DNA of 64,000 nucleotides, taken from assembly GCA_963718295.1 (NCBI GenBank), contig CAVQYV010000004.1:558001-622000 (forward strand), read 5' to 3'. The stretch is from CAVQYV01 sp963718295 [NCBI: uncultured Methylomirabilota bacterium]. Its GTDB lineage: Bacteria; Methylomirabilota; Methylomirabilia; CAVQYV01. A program made the position numbers and the translations under genes. The notes under the pieces were generated by a model. The model was not told the origin of the DNA. It was given only the letters and a program-made list of their open reading frames with translations, and did not search any database. Of the stretch, positions 50,657 to 59,649 are shown in pieces; the stretch's first letter is position 1; the number at the start of each line of letters is the position of its first letter.

Positions 50657-51328
50657 TCAAGGGCTCACCGGATCCGACCAGGCCGGATTCGGTGAGGGTC
50701 CGAAGATCTGAGGGATTCCTTCATCGAGGGAGGCAGCCAAACGCGATGCAAACTCCATGATGCCCAGGCTATATCCCTGGTCCCTCAGGGTGGTCAGGAA
50801 TTCGTGGTGTGCTCGGCCCCTCCGGTAGTCGGGCTCCCAGGGTGGATGTTTCAGGTATCTGGCCATCAAACTCAGGTCCACCCGGAATAAGAGTGACCCT
50901 TGATAGAAGACGATCCATTCTCCTCTCCCTCGACTGACAAATAGACAACAGCCCAATATCTTTCGGTCCTTAAGGGCCAGATCGCTCACGCCCTTCTGAT
51001 ATATATTCCCCACGCCGCAGGAGGTCAATGTTTTTTCAATGATCTGGTTGATGGCCTGGGAATAGTAGAGGTGTCCTTGGAAGCGGCCCGTCCGTGCGGC
51101 CACGGAAAGGACGAGCATTCCGGGAGAGAGGAGGGCACTTTTGCCCCCGCCCAATCTCTTGATGACCCGGATGCGATCCGCCCCGCAGTTCTCCCCCCAG
51201 ATCTCCTCCTCCGAACGGCTGGATCGGCCCAGCACCGCCAAGGGGAAGGTAGGCTCCCAGAGCCGGTATCTGCTTCCTCCGTTCTCCCGCACCCACTCCA
51301 ACAAGTCCTCATCGATCAGCTTTTCCAT
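50657..51328 (-). CDS. Lipoate-protein ligase A-like (BPL/LplA/LipB fold)
   Basis: Predicted 223-residue protein of the LplA family. VIKRLGGGKSALLSPGMLVLSV matches the RRxxGGG..-H-D lipoate loop in outline, and VSDLALKDRKILGCCLFVSRGRGEW contains the KI-G motif with the ligand-binding Lys; YQGSLL follows. The His of the usual GGGAVYHD is replaced by Ser-Ala, so specificity may differ from true lipoate ligases. The ATG at 51328 follows GGAAGG; the ten extra residues from 51358 overlap the divergent promoter. It runs toward the glycosyltransferase gene with a 28-bp gap. Confidence 0.78.
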   Translation of the reverse strand: MEKLIDEDLLEWVRENGGSRYRLWEPTFPLAVLGRSSRSEEEIWGENCGADRIRVIKRLGGGKSALLSPGMLVLSVAARTGRFQGHLYYSQAINQIIEKTLTSCGVGNIYQKGVSDLALKDRKILGCCLFVSRGRGEWIVFYQGSLLFRVDLSLMARYLKHPPWEPDYRRGRAHHEFLTTLRDQGYSLGIMEFASRLAASLDEGIPQIFGPSPNPAWSDPVSP

Positions 51329-51351
51329 GATCCTTCCATATGCTTCCGTCC

Positions 51352-51380
51352 TTGACAATTCATTGTATCAGGGTTTTAAT
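51352..51380 (+). promoter_or_regulatory. Promoter of mrfAB
   Basis: TTGACA at 51352-51357, exactly 17 bp, then TTTAAT at 51375-51380 (five of six). The mrfA start lies 52 bp on. Confidence 0.65.
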
Positions 51381-51431
51381 TAGCACAGCTATTTGCCGAT
51401 CGTCAAAGGATTTGTCGGAAAGGAGACGCCC

Positions 51432-53792
51432 TTGAGCCAGAGCATAGATGAGGTTTGGCAGGCGATCCGCCAGGATCCTCGGTTCGCCTCCCACATCACG
51501 GCCTGGAGATTGATCGAGGCGGCCCCCGCGCTGTGGGCCGATTTCCCTCAGGATGCTCATCCCGACCTGGTGGCTGCCCTGAAGGCCCGGGGGATCGAGA
51601 AGCTCTACTCTCATCAGGCTGAGGCTTACGAGGCGATTGCAGGGGGCGGGAAAAATGCGGTAATCGTCACTCCTACCGCCTCAGGGAAGACCCTTTGCTA
51701 CAACCTCCCAGTCCTGAATCGTCTCCTGGCCGACCCGGAAGCCCGCGCCCTCTACCTCTTTCCGACCAAGGCCCTCTCCCAGGATCAGGTGGCGGAGCTC
51801 CATGAGCTGACCGGAATCCTGGGGAGGCCGATCCGAACCTTCACCTACGATGGCGATACCCCTCAAGATGCCCGCAGGGCCATCCGGCTCCAGGGCAACA
51901 TCGTGGTCTCCAATCCCGACATGCTCCACTGTGGAATCCTGCCCCATCACACCCGCTGGGTCCAACTCTTCTCCAACCTGAAATATGTGGTGATCGACGA
52001 GATCCACAGCTATCGGGGGATCTTCGGCAGCCACTTTGCCAATGTCCTGCGGCGGCTCAAGCGAATTTGCGCCTTCTATGGCTCATCTCCGCAATTCATT
52101 TGCTGCTCCGCCACCATTGCCAATCCCGACCAGCTGGCCTCGCGCCTCCTGGAAGAGGAGGTCCTTCTCATCGACAAGAACGGCGCCCCCCGGGGGGAGA
52201 AGCTGCTGGTTTTCTACAATCCCCCCGTGGTCCAGGAGGCCCTCGGCATCCGCAAAAGCTACCTCCATGAGGCCAGGGACCTGGCCAGCCGCATCCTGCA
52301 GGCCGGGATCCAGACCCTGGTATTCACTACCAGCCGCCTCTCCACCGAAATCCTGGTAACCTATCTGAAGGAGGCGATGGAGAGGGCGGGAAGGGACGGG
52401 GACCTGGTGCGGGGCTATCGGGGAGGGTATTTGCCGCTCCTGCGGCGCGAGATCGAGGCGGGGATGCGGGAGGGGAAGATCCTGGGGGTGGTATCCACCA
52501 ATGCCCTGGAGCTCGGCATCGACGTCGGCCGCCTGGATGCCTGCGTGATCGCGGGCTATCCGGGAAGCATTGCCAGTACCTGGCAGCAGGTGGGAAGGGC
52601 AGGGCGGCGCCTGGGGCTCAGCCTGGCCATCCTGGTGGCCTCCAGCTCGCCCCTCAATCAGTTCATCATCAATCATTCCCAATACTTCCTGGGTCGCTCC
52701 CCCGAACAGGCCCGCATCAATCCCGATAATCCCATGATCCTGATCAATCACCTCAAATGTGCCGCCTTCGAGCTGCCCTTCGCGGAAGGGGAGCTCTTGG
52801 GGGGCTCCGATCCCTCCCAAATGTTGAAGTTTCTGGAAGAGGAACGGGTGATCCATCTTTCCGGAGGGCAATGGCACTGGATGAGCGACTCCTATCCGGC
52901 GGACCAGGTCAGCCTGCGGAGCGTCTCCTCCGACAATTTCCTGGTACTGGATGCCTCCAATGAGAACCGGACCGTCGCCGAGGTGGAATTCAGCGACGCC
53001 CCCTCCACCCTCCATGAGAAGGCGATCTACCTGTGCGAGGGAAAGCCCTACCTGGTAGAGAAGATGGATTATGCGAAGAGACGAGCCTATGTCAAGCCCG
53101 CGGAGGTAGACTACTATACGGATGCCATCACCTACAGCCACCTGCGCATCCTCTCCTGTTTCGAGAGGGAAGACCTGGGGCGGAGCCGGCGCGCCCATGG
53201 CGAGGTCCATGTATTGGAGCAGGTAGTCGGCTTCAAGAAGATCAAATTCTACACTCTGGAAAACCTGGGCTCCGGCGAGGTCCTGCTCCCTGAGCAGGAG
53301 ATGCACACCACGGCCTACTGGCTGACCATTCCCCGGCCTCTCCTGGAGGGACTGCCCCTCTCCCCGGCGGAGGTGGGGAACGGCCTCCTGGGCCTGGCCC
53401 ACGCCCTCCAAACGGTGGCTTCCCTTTTTCTCATGAGCGATCCCCGTGATCTGGCCACCTATATCGGGGACGAATCCATCCTGGACCGTCCCCCGGAGAG
53501 ACCTGGTCTGGAGGGCCCTCCCTCTTCCTCGGCAGCAGGCCTTGTGGCCCTGGCCAGGCCCGATTTTCAGCCCTCGATCTTCCTCTTCGACAATTACCCG
53601 GGAGGGATCGGACTCTCGCCTCGGCTCTATCAGCTCCATGAAGAGCTTTCGCAGAGGACGATGGAGCTGATCGAGGGCTGTCCCTGCCGGCAGGGCTGTC
53701 CTTCCTGCGTGGGGGCCATCCAGGAGGTGGGGCGGGGAGGCAAGTCCTCCACCCTCTCCATCCTGAAAGCGATGCTGGGGCTTGCTTCATGA
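51432..53792 (+). CDS. mrfA: MrfA-type DEXH helicase with C-terminal Zn-binding DUF1998 domain
   Basis: Predicted 786-residue superfamily 2 helicase. Motifs: Q-like YSHQAEAYEAI, Walker A TPTASGKTLCY near residue 90, motif II VIDEIHSYRG, SAT in CCSATIANP, motif V STNALELGIDVG and VI QVGRAGR. The C-terminal DUF1998 domain ends in CPCRQGCPSC, the four-Cys metal site. Bacillus MrfA (YprA) works with the exonuclease MrfB to remove mitomycin adducts and intra-strand crosslinks independently of UvrABC; the same pair occurs here. The TTG at 51432 follows AAAGGAG; the frame opens at 51393. The stop overlaps mrfB (ATGA). Confidence 0.9.
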   Translation: MSQSIDEVWQAIRQDPRFASHITAWRLIEAAPALWADFPQDAHPDLVAALKARGIEKLYSHQAEAYEAIAGGGKNAVIVTPTASGKTLCYNLPVLNRLLADPEARALYLFPTKALSQDQVAELHELTGILGRPIRTFTYDGDTPQDARRAIRLQGNIVVSNPDMLHCGILPHHTRWVQLFSNLKYVVIDEIHSYRGIFGSHFANVLRRLKRICAFYGSSPQFICCSATIANPDQLASRLLEEEVLLIDKNGAPRGEKLLVFYNPPVVQEALGIRKSYLHEARDLASRILQAGIQTLVFTTSRLSTEILVTYLKEAMERAGRDGDLVRGYRGGYLPLLRREIEAGMREGKILGVVSTNALELGIDVGRLDACVIAGYPGSIASTWQQVGRAGRRLGLSLAILVASSSPLNQFIINHSQYFLGRSPEQARINPDNPMILINHLKCAAFELPFAEGELLGGSDPSQMLKFLEEERVIHLSGGQWHWMSDSYPADQVSLRSVSSDNFLVLDASNENRTVAEVEFSDAPSTLHEKAIYLCEGKPYLVEKMDYAKRRAYVKPAEVDYYTDAITYSHLRILSCFEREDLGRSRRAHGEVHVLEQVVGFKKIKFYTLENLGSGEVLLPEQEMHTTAYWLTIPRPLLEGLPLSPAEVGNGLLGLAHALQTVASLFLMSDPRDLATYIGDESILDRPPERPGLEGPPSSSAAGLVALARPDFQPSIFLFDNYPGGIGLSPRLYQLHEELSQRTMELIEGCPCRQGCPSCVGAIQEVGRGGKSSTLSILKAMLGLAS

Positions 53793-55057
53793 ATCAAGAA
53801 TGGGAGCGACTGAAGAGGCTGCTGTCTTTGGGCAATACCCAAATTCCCCCGGGCCCTTGCCTTTCCTCCGCACCACACGGGCCTGGTGCCCCCGCCCTGA
53901 AGGGCGCCTCGCTCCAGGTCCTGGAGGAGGCCACCCCCTTCGGGAGCTTTCTCATGCGGGAGCTGGAATTTCCCCGCTCCCATGTGCACGGCAACACCCC
54001 TCTCGAATGGCTCCTCACATCGGGCAGGGAGGGCAGGGCCCTCTTGGGCAGGGATCATCGGCTGAGGGAGATCGAGCCCGCCTCCCTCCTCTTCCTGGAT
54101 CTGGAGACGACTGGCCTGGGAGGGACCGGCGTTTACGCCTTCCTGGTGGGCCTGGGCTTCTTTCGAAAGGACCGCTTTCACATCCGCCAGTATTTCATGA
54201 GGGACTTCTCGGAGGAGAGGGCGCTGCTCTTCGCCCTCAAGGATTTCTTGGGGGAGGCCCGGGGGGTCGTCAGCTACAACGGAAAGGGGTTCGATCTGCC
54301 CTTGCTGTCGGACCGCTTCATCCTGAACCGGATGAGGAGTCCTTTGGAGGATCTTCCCCATCTCGATCTGCTCCATCCGGCTCGTCGCCTCTGGAAGGAG
54401 CGCATCGGAAGCTGCAGTCTGATCAGCCTGGAGGAGAACTTGCTGGGGATGCGCAGGATGGGGGATGTGCCCGGTGAGCTGATCCCCAGCCTCTATTTCC
54501 GTTACCTGCAATACAAGAATCCCTCCATCATCCAGCCGGTTTTCTATCACAATGCCCACGATCTCCTCTCCCTGATGGCCCTGAAGGCCCGGGCCTGCTT
54601 CATGCTCGAAGATCCTGAAGGATGTGCCCTCCGCCATGGCGAGGACTACTATTGCCTGGGTAGGCTCTTCGAAGATCTAGGCCACTGGGATCGGAGCATT
54701 TCCTGCTATGAGGGCGCCCTCGAAGAAGAGCTCCCTCCCCATCTGCGGGAGGAGGCGCGGCGAAGGCTGTCGTTGATCCTCAAGCGCTCCGGGGATCGTC
54801 CTCGTGCGGTCCAGATCTGGCAGGGCTCTGTCTCCGGAGATGGGCCCGAATTCGATTTCTTCTCCTGTGAGGAATTGGCCAAGCACAAGGAGCATCAGGA
54901 GAAGGATTACGAAGGCGCCCTCCTCATCGTGCAGGAGGCCCTGGACCGGCTCGCTCTCCTCGACCCTTCCTCTCCCGAGGTGAGGGCCCTGGGGGTCGGC
55001 TTTCAGCACCGCCTCCACCGCCTCCAGTGCAGATTGAGGGGCGAGAGGTGGTATTGA
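53789..55057 (+). CDS. mrfB: MrfB-type DEDDh exonuclease with TPR tail
   Basis: Predicted 422-residue partner of MrfA. The ribonuclease H-like exonuclease domain (about 90-265) has FLDLETTGLGGTG (first Asp/Glu), VVSYNGKGFDLPLL (second Asp) and HNAHDLLSL (the His and last Asp), the DEDDh set. The C-terminal 150 residues are helical TPR-like pairs. In Bacillus, MrfB degrades one DNA strand after MrfA loads at mitomycin damage. The ATG overlaps the mrfA stop by four bases, giving coupled translation. The operon ends 43 bp before a transposable repeat. Confidence 0.87.
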   Translation: MNQEWERLKRLLSLGNTQIPPGPCLSSAPHGPGAPALKGASLQVLEEATPFGSFLMRELEFPRSHVHGNTPLEWLLTSGREGRALLGRDHRLREIEPASLLFLDLETTGLGGTGVYAFLVGLGFFRKDRFHIRQYFMRDFSEERALLFALKDFLGEARGVVSYNGKGFDLPLLSDRFILNRMRSPLEDLPHLDLLHPARRLWKERIGSCSLISLEENLLGMRRMGDVPGELIPSLYFRYLQYKNPSIIQPVFYHNAHDLLSLMALKARACFMLEDPEGCALRHGEDYYCLGRLFEDLGHWDRSISCYEGALEEELPPHLREEARRRLSLILKRSGDRPRAVQIWQGSVSGDGPEFDFFSCEELAKHKEHQEKDYEGALLIVQEALDRLALLDPSSPEVRALGVGFQHRLHRLQCRLRGERWY

Positions 55058-55099
55058 GGTGGTGCAGCTTTGAATACTGCTTCCTCGGAACAGAAAATA

Positions 55100-55115
55100 G
55101 GGACACATCCCATTT
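55100..55115 (+). repeat. Left arm of the inverted repeat around the Y1 transposase gene
   Basis: GGGACACATCCCATTT, exact complement of 55824-55839. GGGA-CACA-TCCC can itself form a tiny hairpin. Confidence 0.75.
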
Positions 55116-55118
55116 TTC

Positions 55119-55147
55119 TTGACAACCTCCCGATGTACCGCTAACCT
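55119..55147 (+). promoter_or_regulatory. Weak candidate promoter of the transposase gene
   Basis: TTGACA at 55119-55124, a 17-bp spacer, then TAACCT at 55142-55147 (three of six). Confidence 0.35.
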
Positions 55148-55153
55148 CCTATT

Positions 55154-55825
55154 ATGCCGAGAATCGCCAGGGCCATTGCATCGGGATTCCCCCATCATGT
55201 GGTCCAGAGGGGAAATAACAGAGATCGGGTGTTCTTCAACCGGGAGGATCGAAGGCGGTATCTTTCTCTCCTGAAGAAGTATTCGGAGAAATGGCATTCT
55301 CCGGTGTTGGCTTATTGTCTCATGAGTAATCATGTGCACCTTTTGATCAGACCCACCTCCGAGATCTCTTTGTGCAAGATGATGCAGGGATTGACCTTGT
55401 GTTACACCCAGCACATCAACCGAGAATATGGGCGAACAGGGAGATTGTGGGAGAGTCGCTATCATTCATGTATTGTGGATCAGGAAAGGTACCTCTGGGC
55501 GGCAGCACGATACATCGAGCAGAATCCGGTTCGTTCCCGGATCGCAGAGAGAGCGGAAGAGTATCCCTACTCCAGTGCAAGAGCCCATGTGACCGGAAAG
55601 AGAGACCCCGTGCTGGGAGAGGAAATCTTTTCCCCGGAGGACAGAGAGGATTATGCTAACCTCCTCAGCGAGGCGCTTTTCCCTGAGGTAACTGAAGGTC
55701 TGAGATACCACACGCGGGGGGGGACACCTTTGGGTGACGAAGATTTCGTGGGGAGGATCGAGGCGGAACTGGAAAGGAGCTTGGTGCGAAAACCACGAGG
55801 GAGGCCGAAAAGGAGGACTGAATAA
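55154..55825 (+). mobile_element. REP-associated tyrosine transposase (Y1/HUH, TnpA-REP type)
   Basis: Predicted 223-residue single-strand transposase. It begins MPRIARAIASGFPHHVVQRG, has the HUH pair in CLMSNHVHLLIRP near residue 60, and the catalytic Tyr in AARYIEQNPVRS near residue 119. The C-terminus is basic. The stop codon overlaps the right arm of a 16-bp perfect inverted repeat, and the left arm lies 39 bp before the ATG. Such domesticated transposases usually move REP hairpins in trans and lack typical IS ends. The ATG lies just after CTAACCTCC. Confidence 0.88.
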
Positions 55826-55839
55826 ATGGGATGTGTCCC
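55824..55839 (+). repeat. Right arm of the inverted repeat around the Y1 transposase gene
   Basis: AAATGGGATGTGTCCC, exact complement of the arm at 55100-55115, starting inside the transposase stop codon. Confidence 0.75.
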
Positions 55840-55854
55840 CAATAAAAAGGGGGT

Positions 55855-55875
55855 CTGGGGGCCGCTGGCCCCCAG
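55855..55875 (+). terminator. GC-rich perfect hairpin after the transposase
   Basis: CTGGGGGCC-GCT-GGCCCCCAG, nine pairs with a three-base loop. There is no T-run after it, so a Rho-independent terminator is uncertain; a REP-type hairpin is the alternative. Confidence 0.4.
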
Positions 55876-56033
55876 AGAAGTTTCCGTGCCGCCGCCAGGC
55901 GGCCGGCTGACCGGGGGAGTGGCCAGCCTTCAGAGCCCGAGGAGCCCGAGGAAAGGATGATCTTTCCACTGATCGTAGTCATCGCAGAGAGGCAGGTGGT
56001 CCACTGCGATTCGATTTCGCGAGGAGGAGTCCT

Positions 56034-57527
56034 ATGGCCAAGTTAGAGGAATTGCCCGACCTGAAGATCGTTCCCCAATCGATCGTCGCCACCGAGAAAG
56101 CCGAGTTCGGATTTGCCCAAACCCAGGCTGGGCCGAGCCTGGCGATCCTGGGATCGTCCGGTTCTCTCCTTTTCAATCTCTTCGAAGGCGAATGTAGCAG
56201 TCACGCAGCCCAGAGGCTCTTGGTCGGCCCGACCAACGCCGATAATGCGGCTTCCCTGCGCGCCCTTCTGCCGTGGCTGCAGCCGCGGACATTGGGACTG
56301 CGCACCTCTGCGGGCCTGGGGGATCGCATGGGACTGGCGACTCCTGGGCATGTGCGAGCGGTGAGGGCTTCGGGAGGCAAGGTAGCCCCCATCTTTGCCC
56401 AGCAGTCCATCCGCGAGATGAATCGCACCGGCCGGTCTCCCCAGCTGGTAATGAATGATGCCACCTGGGGGATATTTCAGGAGGGATGGCGGGAAGGGAT
56501 GGGGGCGGATGCGGATCACCTCAAGACCACTGCCGACATCGATGCCTGCCTGCCGGCGGGCTTTACCTTCTTCACCATCGATCCGGGCGAACATGTGGAC
56601 AACGTTGCCGATAAGGCGTCGCTGCCTGATCTCCGAGTCGCCTTCGAAAAGCTACCCTGGAAGGAACTCGAAGACGATCAGGAGTCATTGAAAAGCCGCT
56701 ACTTGGGTGAATCCTTCCGGGCAGAAGGACACGAGATTACATTCGATGAGCGAACTCTCCTGCGGGCAGCGGCAAAGTATGGCCGGGCGGTGGGCCACGT
56801 CGCAGCCATGTACCGGCATCTGGAGCAGGTCTCGGGCGGCCGGAACTGCGAGTTGGAAGTTTCGGTGGACGAGACGGAAACGCCGACGACCCATGCGGAA
56901 CATATCTACATTGCCCAGGAATTGCGGCGATTGGGCGTTCAGTGGGTGAGCTTGGCGCCCCGCTACATGGGCCGCTTCGAGAAGGGCGTGGACTATATCG
57001 GCGATCTGGCGGCCTTCGAGGCGGACTTCGCCATCCATGCCGCCATCGCCCGCCAGTTCGGGCCTTATAAATTGAGCCTCCACTCCGGCTCGGACAAGTT
57101 CAGCGTCTATCCGATCGCGATGCGACAGACGAAAGGTCTGGTCCACCTGAAGACCGCCGGCACCAGCTATCTGGAGGCCCTGCGCACCATCGCTGCGCTG
57201 GATGCGGATTTCTTTCGAGCCGTCTACACCTTTGCCCGGGAGCGCTATGAGACCGACCGGGCCAGTTATCACGTCTCGGCCCGATTGGAGCGCGCCCCTT
57301 TGCCCCAGGATGTGGCCGATGCGGACCTGCCCGCTGTGCTCGAGCAGTTCGATGCCCGGGAGATCTTACATGTCACCTTCGGCTCGGTGCTGACCCTGCG
57401 CACAGAGGATGGTGACCGGCGCTTCTACAATCATTTGATGAACCTTCTGCGTGCCCATCCCGAGGCCTATGCCGCCAACCTGGAGGCCCATTTCCTGCGC
57501 CACCTGCGGCCGTTCGTGCAGGGGTGA
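56034..57527 (+). CDS. uxaE: Tagaturonate/fructuronate epimerase
   Basis: Predicted 497-residue metal-dependent epimerase of the UxaE family, which interconverts D-tagaturonate and D-fructuronate in hexuronate breakdown. Recognisable blocks are FGFAQTQAGPSLAILGSSGSL, TSAGLGDRMGLATPGH, IFAQQSIREMNRTGR, ELEVSVDETETPTTHAEHIY and KLSLHSGSDKFSVYP, with His and Glu residues for metal binding. The length is right for the family. The ATG follows GAGGAGGAG. No uxaB, uxuA or uronate isomerase genes are in the window, so the pathway is incomplete here. A small gene, a HAD phosphatase and an aldo/keto reductase follow in the same direction. Confidence 0.88.
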   Translation: MAKLEELPDLKIVPQSIVATEKAEFGFAQTQAGPSLAILGSSGSLLFNLFEGECSSHAAQRLLVGPTNADNAASLRALLPWLQPRTLGLRTSAGLGDRMGLATPGHVRAVRASGGKVAPIFAQQSIREMNRTGRSPQLVMNDATWGIFQEGWREGMGADADHLKTTADIDACLPAGFTFFTIDPGEHVDNVADKASLPDLRVAFEKLPWKELEDDQESLKSRYLGESFRAEGHEITFDERTLLRAAAKYGRAVGHVAAMYRHLEQVSGGRNCELEVSVDETETPTTHAEHIYIAQELRRLGVQWVSLAPRYMGRFEKGVDYIGDLAAFEADFAIHAAIARQFGPYKLSLHSGSDKFSVYPIAMRQTKGLVHLKTAGTSYLEALRTIAALDADFFRAVYTFARERYETDRASYHVSARLERAPLPQDVADADLPAVLEQFDAREILHVTFGSVLTLRTEDGDRRFYNHLMNLLRAHPEAYAANLEAHFLRHLRPFVQG

Positions 57528-57550
57528 GGAAAGCGCAATTGAAACCTTAA

Positions 57551-58021
57551 ATGGCATCGCAGCCTTTCCCGAGGAGCATGATCATCCGGAATGATGACAT
57601 CCAGGAACTGATCCTGGAGACTCCGGAGGGACACCAACACCGGAGGGCCACGATGATCCTGCAGGATGGCACAGAATTGGTCTTCCAGGAAGCGACGGTA
57701 GCAAATCTGGTGAGGGCTTACATCATTCTCAAGACCCATCCTACCACTGCGAAGACGAGACTCAGGGGCAGGAGACTCGCCGAGGCAAAAGAGGGCTATG
57801 CGGAATGGCAACTGGTGGAGGAAGAGGATCAGGGGGGCGGAAGCCAATGGGAGGTGAGGGGCGGATGGCCGAGAGGGAGAATCGAAAGGTGCAGCTGGTG
57901 TGTCTTGACTATGACGGCGTGTTGGTGGACTCTCTCAGCCGAATGGTCTGCCTCCTCGCCCGGGCACAGGCATCCCTGGGGATCGGGCGGCCGCCTACCG
58001 ATAAGGATCTTCGGAGCATAG
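57551..58021 (+). CDS. Small protein of unknown family, overlapping the HAD gene
   Basis: The frame begins MASQPFPRSMIIRNDDIQEL, and the part up to about residue 95 (TPEGHQHRRATMILQDGTEL, LRGRRLAEAKEGYAEWQLV) has normal composition. Beyond 57865 it overlaps the HAD gene in another frame and turns Trp/Ser/Arg-rich, which looks like shadow sequence. Either the protein is really about 156 residues with a long overlap, or a frameshift hides its true stop near 57860. ATG 57578 is an alternative start. Not recognised. Confidence 0.45.
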   Translation: MASQPFPRSMIIRNDDIQELILETPEGHQHRRATMILQDGTELVFQEATVANLVRAYIILKTHPTTAKTRLRGRRLAEAKEGYAEWQLVEEEDQGGGSQWEVRGGWPRGRIERCSWCVLTMTACWWTLSAEWSASSPGHRHPWGSGGRLPIRIFGA

Positions 58022-58521
58022 CGAATCTCAGTTTGAAAGACCTCGCCTTGAACCTTGGTATTCCACCGGAAAAGATCCCTGAACTGGCGGCGAAGGCCTC
58101 CCAGATCCAACGTGAGGATCGTAGCTGTCCTGCCATGTTTCCGGGCATTCCCGAAGTCCTTCGACAGATCGCAGAGGGCAGCGTCATAGCGATCGTTAGC
58201 TTCAATCTACGCGATGAGATCTTGGATGTACTCTCCACCTACTCCCTCAAAGATTGCGTGTCGCTGATACTGGACGGAGGCGACTCCCGGCCCAAGAGTG
58301 AAAGAATTCGCTGGGCCCTGGAGCACCTGGATATGGACCCCCAGAATGCCTTCATGGTAGGCGATGCTCGAAGCGATATTCGGGAGGGGAGAGCAGCAGG
58401 GGTGCGGACGGTTGCGGTGACCTGGGGATACCAGCCGCGAGAAGTTCTGGCAGTGGAAGATCCGGATTTCGTGGCGACCCATCCCCAGGATCTTCTTGCC
58501 ATATTGAAGGGAAGGGGATAG
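57865..58521 (+). CDS. HAD-superfamily hydrolase (phosphoglycolate phosphatase-like)
   Basis: Predicted 218-residue phosphatase. Motif I is VCLDYDGVLVDSL (nucleophile and acid Asp), motif II AIVSFNL, motif III Lys in DSRPKSERI and motif IV MVGDARSDIREGRAAGV. A four-helix cap of subclass C1 lies between residues 20 and 85. The substrate is not given by sequence; the nearest functional group is phosphoglycolate/beta-phosphoglucomutase-like. The ATG at 57865 follows GGGAGGTGAGGGG. Upstream in-frame codons from 57805 overlap the preceding small gene. Confidence 0.87.
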   Translation: MAERENRKVQLVCLDYDGVLVDSLSRMVCLLARAQASLGIGRPPTDKDLRSIANLSLKDLALNLGIPPEKIPELAAKASQIQREDRSCPAMFPGIPEVLRQIAEGSVIAIVSFNLRDEILDVLSTYSLKDCVSLILDGGDSRPKSERIRWALEHLDMDPQNAFMVGDARSDIREGRAAGVRTVAVTWGYQPREVLAVEDPDFVATHPQDLLAILKGRG

Positions 58522-58587
58522 CCATGAAACATCGCAGATCCTTGCGGCTTGCTGCGAGGAGATCATTGGAAGGCAAAGAGATAATCC

Positions 58588-59574
<987 letters not shown>

Positions 59575-59649
59575 GGGCGAAGGCCATTTCCTATTCATCT
59601 TATTGATCGGGACGTTTTGAACCAATCGATCTCGCAGGGAGGCAAATCA

